Shown here: positions 22,501 to 28,553 of the stretch, in pieces
Layout: each line of letters opens with the position of its first letter
Numbering within the stretch: the first letter of the stretch is position 1
Assembly (NCBI GenBank): GCA_013423325.1
Contig: BLJB01000074.1
Location: 1 to 28,553, forward strand
Length of the DNA: 28,553 nt
Direction: 5' to 3'
DNA from: Usnea hakonensis
Lineage: Eukaryota > Ascomycota > Lecanoromycetes > Lecanorales > Parmeliaceae
Notes under the pieces: model-generated
What the model saw: the letters and a program-made list of their open reading frames with translations, nothing else
Databases searched by the model: none
Told to the model about the DNA's origin: nothing
Program-made: the position numbers and the translations under genes

Positions 22501-24000
22501 GAACGGGATCATGATGAGACACTTTTAATCGCTAGCCGTCATGGTCAGACTGCTTTCGTCGAAATGTTACTCGGCCAGCGAAAATTCGACTTGTTCGATG
22601 GCAGAGCAATCCAGAGCGCTTTCAGATCCGGCAATGCATCGACCTTAGATCTTCTACTCAAAGCAGATATAATACAGAACGCACTTATACATAAGGGTTA
22701 TTCATCTTCTCATTTGATCAAAATCTGCGCCCAAGGACTTCACCAAGCTGCAAGCAACGGCCGAGCCGACATCGTGAAGACAGTATTTGCAAATTATGTT
22801 CATACTGACGCTACCGACGCTACCACTGGGCTATGTTTAGCTGCGAGGAACGGGCACCTTCAAGTCGTGAGAGAATATGCCTTCAGCGGGGGAGTGAACT
22901 ACTATGGCAGACCAGAAAGAGAGACAGGCAACACGGCTTTGCACTACGCAGCAGCAAATGGACATGAAGAGATTGTCGTTTTCTTGGTTCAGCATGGTTC
23001 GGGATGCGACGTTCAGAATTTGCTGGGTGAAACAGCTTTGATCAAAGCAGCACAGAATGGGCATTTCAATGTAACGGAAGTTTTGGTGGAGATGGGAGCT
23101 GACTCTTTGATTGGAGGGGGAGAGCCATATTCATTATCATTCCCGGGACGTTTTGCTCAGATCAATTATTCTTACCTGGAATTACCCCAACCAACAGCTA
23201 TTCATCATGCAGCACGCTTTGGCCATGACAATGTGGTCACCATACTGTACCCACTCGGTGACTTGACTTGCGGGACCTCCAGGATGAACGTCTTGCACAT
23301 AGGTGCAGCCTTCGGTCATCCTCAGGTTGTCCAGGCCTTACTGCTCAAGGGTGCCGATATTGAGAGTAAGGACGCTCTCAACTTGACAGCGCTACACTAC
23401 GCATCGAGCATGGGACACAGTTCAGTGACCCGGCTATTGGTAGAAAGAGGCTGCAATGTGAATTCGGTGGCAGACGGAGGCTACACAGCCTTACACTTTG
23501 CAGTGATGAGAGGAGAAATCGAGACGATCAAATTTCTTGTGGCCCGAGGCGCAAAAGTGACAGCAAAGCTCAATGACGGAGACACACCGCTTCACTTGGC
23601 GGCCGTTGGTGCGAATATGGACACGATACGAACCTTGGTGGAGTGCGGATCTCCATTAGAGTCGGTCAACAGGGGAGGGTGGACCGCATGGGATGAGGCC
23701 TACCATTGTGAATCCCGGGGAAACATGCTCGCCTTGATAGAACTTGGAGCAAAATGGATGCGCCTAGGTGTATTTGTCTGGGCTGTCCGAAGGGACGACG
23801 GCGACCTTCTCGGGATACTTCTGAGTAGGCTTCCGACGATGACATGGGAGGAACAAGAAAGAGCGGCTGGGTACATAGGTCTGGTGGCGGCAGATGAAGT
23901 CATGTGGACCAAAGACACTGAATCAGTACAGACTCTTAGAGCCTGGGTCGCGGAAAGGGAATCACGGTCTGCAAACATAGGGACCAGTAATGGGGACTAG
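19573..24000 (+). CDS. NACHT-ankyrin NLR-like (STAND) protein
   Basis: Six exons: 19573-19653, 19800-20015, 20064-20682, 20742-20766, 20815-21390, 21447-24000, giving 1356 residues in one frame. Introns are 146, 48, 59, 48 and 56 nt. Residues 1-230 form the helical N-terminal domain common in fungal STAND proteins (LQPFVEAVEQYGHALDVYSN, then SVVYLDVLTFCSDAKAMFRR), of the DUF7708 type by my recollection. The NACHT domain has Walker A GIPGSGKSVLTS at 304-315, Walker B VIVDGLDECE around 402-411 and a sensor-like VLITSRDE. A winged-helix-like segment follows at about 537-640, then roughly a dozen ankyrin repeats from about 823 to 1276 (for example TALHYAAANGHEEIVVFLVQ). NLRs of this type bind ATP/dNTP and oligomerise after the repeats sense a ligand. 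Here ligand and output are unknown. The first intron's acceptor at 19799 was chosen because the earlier one at 19709 brings an in-frame TAG. A HET gene follows 780 bp downstream on the same strand. Confidence 0.92.
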
Positions 24001-24780
24001 ATTCAGGAGCAGACTATCCTGCGAATGCTATCATTCAGGATGACACTTTCCTCACCACCGATGCAGGAATTGGGATCGCAATTGAGGACATGGGATTTGC
24101 AGAGACATTGGCTATATGCCCCGAATGATCTTGTTATGCAGATGGGGGTAAGCGTATGGATACTTTTTGATTTATACGGGATGAAATTGGAATGATTCTT
24201 CGTAGAGACATAACCTACAAAAGATGCAGCCTTTCTGAAAAACTTTCATGTTTGTTAACATATTGCTCTTGTTCCGAGCTTGACGATAGACTCGCCACTC
24301 ATTGAATGGTAATGGGTTCAGGGTAGATGATAGACCTACATAGTATCCCCGGGCTGGTACATCCGTGACTGAGAATTCCCGACTGAGAAAACGGTTGGGT
24401 CTGCTAGTATGATGTACTTGGGCACTGATTATGTACCCTAAATGCGGATTCGGAGGGTTTGGATCGTTTCAGCTAAAGGCAATATATGTTGTAATTTTGG
24501 CGCTCGGCTTACTTTCCCGTTTCGATATGTGAAGCGTCCAAAAGGGGTATTGCCAATACGCAGTCAGGACAAGGATTAAAAAGCTAATATAACGCGTTCA
24601 AATTTTCGTGTTTGCCAATCTCTACAACTACAACATACTCTCCTTTCTTTCCTTCACTCTGTCACTCTTTTTTGACCTTCTTATCGAATAACATTTGATT
24701 CATGTCCAGGAAGCAGCACAGCACCACCATATAACGAGCCTTCCCTGATCGTCCAGATATCTTTTCGCAGCCAATACAAA
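24001..24780. other. Intergenic region between NLR-like and HET genes
   Basis: 780 bp with no gene. The left half should be the 3' UTR and terminator of the NLR-like gene. The right half carries the core promoter of the HET gene (CCAAT, TATA-like and CT tract, listed separately). Confidence 0.6.
24553..24670 (+). promoter_or_regulatory. Putative core promoter of HET gene
   Basis: In order: a CCAAT box at 24553-24557, a TATA-like TAATATAA at 24585-24592, and a CT-rich tract at about 24638-24670 containing CTCCTTTCTTTCCTTCACTC. The tract ends about 110 nt before the ATG at 24781. Fungal transcription often starts just after such pyrimidine tracts. This is the clearest promoter in the window, though it is judged by eye. 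Confidence 0.5.
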
Positions 24781-26763
24781 ATGAAGCTCTCTCGAATGAT
24801 ACACCGCGGATCCAAACAAGTGCCGAAAGAGCAACCCGAGTCCCACCTTCCGCCATCGTTTAAGCCTCTTCCGCAGCCACAGGACCACTACCGTCTCGTA
24901 AGCATTCTCCCTGGCCGCCACTCGGATCCTATAGTTTGTGCCACCAAAGTCATAAACTTGACAGAGGCTGCAAGCGTATACAGTACCCTGTCTTATTGTT
25001 GGGGCTCGCAAGACCGTACACGGCCCATCATATGCGACAATGCATCGTTCAGGGTTACTGCGAATCTGGAATCTGCGCTGAAACGTCTGCGCGCAAGGGA
25101 CATTGCTCGGGACTTCTGGATTGACCAAATATGCATACATCAGGACAACCTTACAGAGAAGTCCGAGCAACTGAGCCTGATAGGCTCCATCTATCAGCGC
25201 TCAAACAAGCTGCTGGTTTGGTTGGGCGACGAGGGAGATGAGTCACGCAAGGCCTATAGGATAATTGAACGCCTTTTGAAATTGCATCCTCCGGGTCTTG
25301 GTAACAATCACAATAACGGTGATCTACCACAGCAAGGGAGAGGGAATATAAATCTAGATCAACTCAAATCTCACGGTCTGCCTAGCGCTAAAGATACAGG
25401 TTGGCAGGACTTACGATCCCTGCTCTCCCGACCGTGGTTCTCCAGGATTTGGACGATACAAGAAGCTGCATTTGCCACGAAAACGGAGGTTCTGTGGGGC
25501 AAGGAGCACGCTATCTCTTGGGAAAGCATGGTATCTATTGTCATCTTGATCCGGGAGTATTTACCGCGGACATTACTCGGATCGGACATTTTTTTCCGTG
25601 GATTGCCTGCAGACTCACTCTACCGCATTAACGCAACTAAGCAGACGTTAGAAGCTCGCACTCGTCAGGATCTTTTCAATTTGGCTCTGGCATACAAGGG
25701 CTATGGCGCATCAGAACCACGGGACAAGCTCTACGCATTGCTCAACCAATCTACCTTGCTCCAGACCGCAGACTATAGTCGATCGATAGAGGCCACTTTC
25801 CACGAAATGGCCTACCATGATATCGTTAAGGTCTACCAAGAAATTGCTATGCGTCCAGAGGCGCTTTCACAACAACAGTGGCATCCATATCCACGAATTG
25901 CACAAGGGCCTGCTCTCAGAATGGTCGCATTGATTTGCGCGGCAGGAATCGCCAATCAGCAGCTTTCATTGCCTTCTTGGGTGCCAGACTGGACTGTCGA
26001 CTTATTTCCGGCGCCGATATGGACGAAGAAGACCAGCTACCGAGACCGGGCACTTACTGAATGGCCTGGTGCCCCTCCAAAAGACTTGAAACTGGAAGGC
26101 TCGACCATCTTTAACTCTAGCCTGGCTGAAATACAATGGTTAGAAGAGGATGAAAGACCGAAAGCTTCTGCAAGCTTGCCAGACACGCTACAAATAAAAG
26201 GACTCACAATTGATGAAATCAGTAGACGTGGATTCGCAAAAGTTGACCTTGGAAAGTCACTCGAGCATGAGGATCAACAAAAGGCACTCATGGAATGGCT
26301 CCTCGAAGCAGATGAGATGGCTGACCTTGGAATGGAAGCTTCATACAGTGGAGGTGCAGACACTGAACTCTTCAGGCGAACACTGCTCTTTGACGAATCG
26401 TTCCCTCAACCTAGCGAAATTCAGAAACCAGAGCTCCTGAAAATACTGCGTTTTGCAAAAAACCCAAGGTTCGCCAGCATGATGAAACGTAAGCTACAAC
26501 CCTGGGACTATCTCCAAGCCGTACAAAACATCCCCGGGCGAACCTTCTTTGTGACTAAAGGCGGTCGTATGGGACTTGCGCCTCAGACCACTCATATGTA
26601 CGATAAGATTTGTGTCCTCCCCGGGTTTGAGGTTCCGCTCGTACTCCGTCCAGAGGGCAATGAGTATCGAATTGTTGGGGAATGTTACGCTGGGAATGAC
26701 GATGCGATGCCAGGTGGCTCTGAGTACTCCGAGATGACTCCAGAGTGGATCACGATCAAGTAA
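24781..26763 (+). CDS. HET-domain (heterokaryon incompatibility) protein
   Basis: A single uninterrupted frame of 660 residues. The HET domain spans about residues 67-230 with its three conserved blocks: YSTLSYCWGSQ at 67-77, FWIDQICIHQDN at 112-123 and RPWFSRIWTIQEAAFA at 217-232. The segment EPRDKLYALL further on is also usual in this family. Proteins of this kind trigger growth arrest or cell death when activated in incompatible fusions, and the HET domain is thought to be a TIR-like fold. The C-terminal part includes GRTFFVTKGGRMGLAP and a CVLPGFEVPLVLR segment, the common HET-protein ending that has no known activity. Residues 172-190 are a Asn/Gly/Gln-rich insertion between blocks two and three. 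There is no signal peptide or clear membrane helix. Position behind the NLR-like gene suggests a functional link, unproven. The start is the first ATG after the promoter elements. Confidence 0.95.
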   Translation: MKLSRMIHRGSKQVPKEQPESHLPPSFKPLPQPQDHYRLVSILPGRHSDPIVCATKVINLTEAASVYSTLSYCWGSQDRTRPIICDNASFRVTANLESALKRLRARDIARDFWIDQICIHQDNLTEKSEQLSLIGSIYQRSNKLLVWLGDEGDESRKAYRIIERLLKLHPPGLGNNHNNGDLPQQGRGNINLDQLKSHGLPSAKDTGWQDLRSLLSRPWFSRIWTIQEAAFATKTEVLWGKEHAISWESMVSIVILIREYLPRTLLGSDIFFRGLPADSLYRINATKQTLEARTRQDLFNLALAYKGYGASEPRDKLYALLNQSTLLQTADYSRSIEATFHEMAYHDIVKVYQEIAMRPEALSQQQWHPYPRIAQGPALRMVALICAAGIANQQLSLPSWVPDWTVDLFPAPIWTKKTSYRDRALTEWPGAPPKDLKLEGSTIFNSSLAEIQWLEEDERPKASASLPDTLQIKGLTIDEISRRGFAKVDLGKSLEHEDQQKALMEWLLEADEMADLGMEASYSGGADTELFRRTLLFDESFPQPSEIQKPELLKILRFAKNPRFASMMKRKLQPWDYLQAVQNIPGRTFFVTKGGRMGLAPQTTHMYDKICVLPGFEVPLVLRPEGNEYRIVGECYAGNDDAMPGGSEYSEMTPEWITIK

Positions 26764-27261
26764 GCTTCACTAGGCTTTACCATGCTTCTCCTTTACTTCG
26801 CATGTCTCTGGAGATATCATCGCAATAGGAAGCTCTGGCACAATAATCCTTCTTGACCTGGCCGTTGGCGCACGTCTTTGTGTACCACAATGCGTATAAT
26901 ATGCCATCCAGGAGCACCAATGTCCAAAAGAATCGGAGTTGTGTGTCAGAAAGGGGCGGATCGGGTTAAAATACAGCCGACGAAGTGTTGTCGACCCAGA
27001 AGACAACTAGGAGCTGGATTTGCGATGATGACAGTTCAGAGCAAGAGTGTTGAAGATGCTTGACACACTCACGTAACACTTTCGACAAGTAATAGGCCTT
27101 CGCTTCTACCAATTCCATCCCGCTGCCATCCCAATCCTCGAGTCCCGACCACGGCAACCACTACATCTAAGCCTGTTGCAAAGGTGTCAAAGCGCAAGTA
27201 AATCATAACTTCATCCCGAAAGCTATTGTATGATATGCAGACAAGGTCTAGCTGGGAAGAC
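26764..27261. other. Intergenic region, HET gene to BTB remnant
   Basis: About 500 bp with no recognised gene. It should hold the 3' UTR of the HET gene and possibly the lost 5' part of the BTB gene. The 60 nt before 27262 stay open in its frame from 27241, preceded by a CAG that could be an old splice acceptor. I could not place an upstream exon. Confidence 0.45.
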
Positions 27262-27875
27262 ATGCCCACTGTGACTCTGATTGTCGGCGAATCCAGGACC
27301 ATGTTCCAAATCCACGAAACAGTACTATTCAACGTTTCACGAGTGTTCTTTCACTTCTGACTTCAAAGAAAGCGCGGAGCGCCAGATGAGTCTCCCCGAA
27401 GACTACGCCGAGCTATTCAATCTTATGGTACAATATCTTTACAGTCGCCACTATAACATTTCGCCACCAACTGGCGACAAATTCATGGACTATGCCCGCT
27501 TCATGGAGCCCACGCGACTTCATGTGCTCGCGAATAAATACGCCGTCACCACGCTCAAAAACCATTCTTCAGGAACTCTGTTCAATATCATATAAAGCTG
27601 AGAGGCCTAGCTGGACCCGTCATCGATACCGCTGCCTACGCTTACCAAGTTCTTCCTCGAACCTTGGAATTTCGAAGAAGATTTCCATGCGTGCAATACT
27701 AAGCATGAGTGGTATGAGCAGGCATCCATCATCAAAGCGTTTTATTTTTCTTTTGGAAATGAACCCTGAATTTGCGGTTGATGTACTTATGAGGTTTGTT
27801 GAGCATACGCCGGCAGAAAAAAAGGGGGATCCTTTGAAGGGTGAGATGCTAGAGGCATATTGGGACGGGGAATGA
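27262..27875 (+). pseudogene. Degenerate BTB/POZ domain gene
   Basis: Pieces of a fungal BTB protein are spread over more than one frame. The first piece, from the ATG at 27262, reads MPTVTLIVGESRTMFQIHET and ends at a TGA near 27358, where the BTB core should continue. The core resumes one frame over with SDFKESAERQMSLPEDYAEL, then LMVQYLYSRHY and LHVLANKYAVTTLKN, which are classic BTB blocks. This frame meets TAA, TGA and TAG at 27593-27613, then stays open with LPTLTKFFLEPWNFEEDFH to a TGA near 27770. A C-terminal piece, PEFAVDVLMRFVEHTP, lies in a third frame to the stop at 27873-27875. Introns cannot explain this without removing conserved BTB sequence. All other genes in the window keep clean frames, so true decay is more likely than sequencing error. 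An intact relative would be an adaptor binding partner proteins. Confidence 0.72.
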
Positions 27876-28377
27876 GCGGGCGAGCGGATCGGGTGTTGGA
27901 TGGAGAAGTATAGCTAGATTGTCGGGGAAAAGCTAGGTGGTTATGGTAGTGAATGAAGCTGTCTATAAAGACCTGTAAACTTCATCCTTTCCTATCTTTC
28001 TTTCCCATGAAGTTGTAATCTATCTCATTCACCCAAGAGAAGCCTTTCTTTCGTGCGAGCCGCCAGCCTCTTTGAGTAAGCACTTTTTTTTTTTCTGCGA
28101 CGTTGGTCCGTGGTATCTGTCGCAGCGTACACTTCATGCGCCAAATTGGATGGGCGCGCAGCGATTTGCTCGCATCCCTTTGCTCGCGACCCTTGGGCAT
28201 CTACAACATATTTCCTCGCCACAGTAGGACTGGGGGTTAGTGAGTTCGGATATCGCATATCGCATGACTGGTTTCAGGTGGTTTCATTGGCTAGGGCCTC
28301 GTTTCGGTGCATGGATTCGGTGCAATGGCCACATGGCCATGGCAATGAGATTCAGGAGACTGTGTCCTTTCAGGAGT
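27876..28377. other. Unassigned DNA after BTB remnant
   Basis: No gene is seen here. A run of T at 28084-28095 and short opposing frames on both strands are all that stand out. This may be upstream sequence of a gene beyond the window. Confidence 0.45.
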
Positions 28378-28553
28378 GCATATATACTGCTTCTTGCACT
28401 GCAATTGCTCTTCAGTCGATTCATCTCTTTCAGAGTCTCCTTCATTGCATTGCATTGCATTCTTTTTTCGCCCACCCACCCCTGCCTGTATATACATATC
28501 TATCTACTCCAGGTCTATATCGAATAGATATGGGAGTCTTCTTAGTGCTGTGG
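28378..28553 (+). promoter_or_regulatory. Possible promoter and 5' leader of a gene off the right edge
   Basis: A TATA-like CATATATACTG begins at 28379. It is followed by pyrimidine-rich sequence, a repeated ATTGC unit (CATTGCATTGCATTGCATTC at 28443-28462) and a C-rich CCCACCCACCCC. This order, TATA then CT-rich leader, resembles the HET promoter at 24.6 kb. No start codon with a convincing frame is reached before the window ends. Confidence 0.3.

Noticed and set aside
27280..27375. Intron explaining the first BTB frame change
   Set aside because: A GTAC..CAAAG intron with a CTGAC branch is possible near 27320-27370, but it would remove conserved BTB core residues. A frameshift is the simpler reading.

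Overview
The window looks like nuclear DNA of a filamentous ascomycete (Pezizomycotina). Genes are split by short introns of about 48-150 nt with GT..AG ends and CTRAY-type branch sites. They encode families typical of that group: a HET-domain protein, NACHT/ankyrin STAND proteins, a fungal rhodopsin-type seven-helix protein and a class A FAD monooxygenase. There are no bacterial signals (Shine-Dalgarno sites, operons). I cannot name the species.

Left part (1-13.6 kb) is gene-poor. It starts with 56 consecutive Gs, then about 4.4 kb without a supported gene. At 4541-6028 (+) is a six-exon gene for a Gln/Pro-rich protein with a compact C-terminal domain that looks ubiquitin-like, perhaps related to the CP2/Grainyhead C-terminal domain. 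After it come about 3 kb holding very long poly-G tracts and microsatellites. A five-exon gene for a 7-TM rhodopsin-type membrane protein lies at 9118-10464 (-). A further 3.2 kb of low-complexity, G/T-skewed intergenic DNA follows.

Right part (13.6-26.8 kb) is a cluster of proteins of the kind used in fungal non-self recognition. A HeLo-like N-terminal domain plus ankyrin protein without an NTPase domain is at 13675-15680 (+). A salicylate-hydroxylase-like FAD monooxygenase is at 16609-18095 (-). A 1356-residue NACHT/ankyrin NLR-like protein is at 19573-24000 (+), and its Walker A loop is divided over three exons. An intronless HET-domain gene is at 24781-26763 (+). The last two are in tandem, 780 bp apart, so an NLR sensor with a HET executor is a reasonable hypothesis. 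It is inferred from position and family only.

Right end: a BTB/POZ gene carrying several frame lesions (27262-27875, +) is read as a pseudogene. After it the DNA has a TATA-like site and a CT-rich leader that may belong to a gene beyond the right edge. Exon boundaries were worked out by eye from splice motifs, reading-frame continuity and family resemblance. No database search was run.
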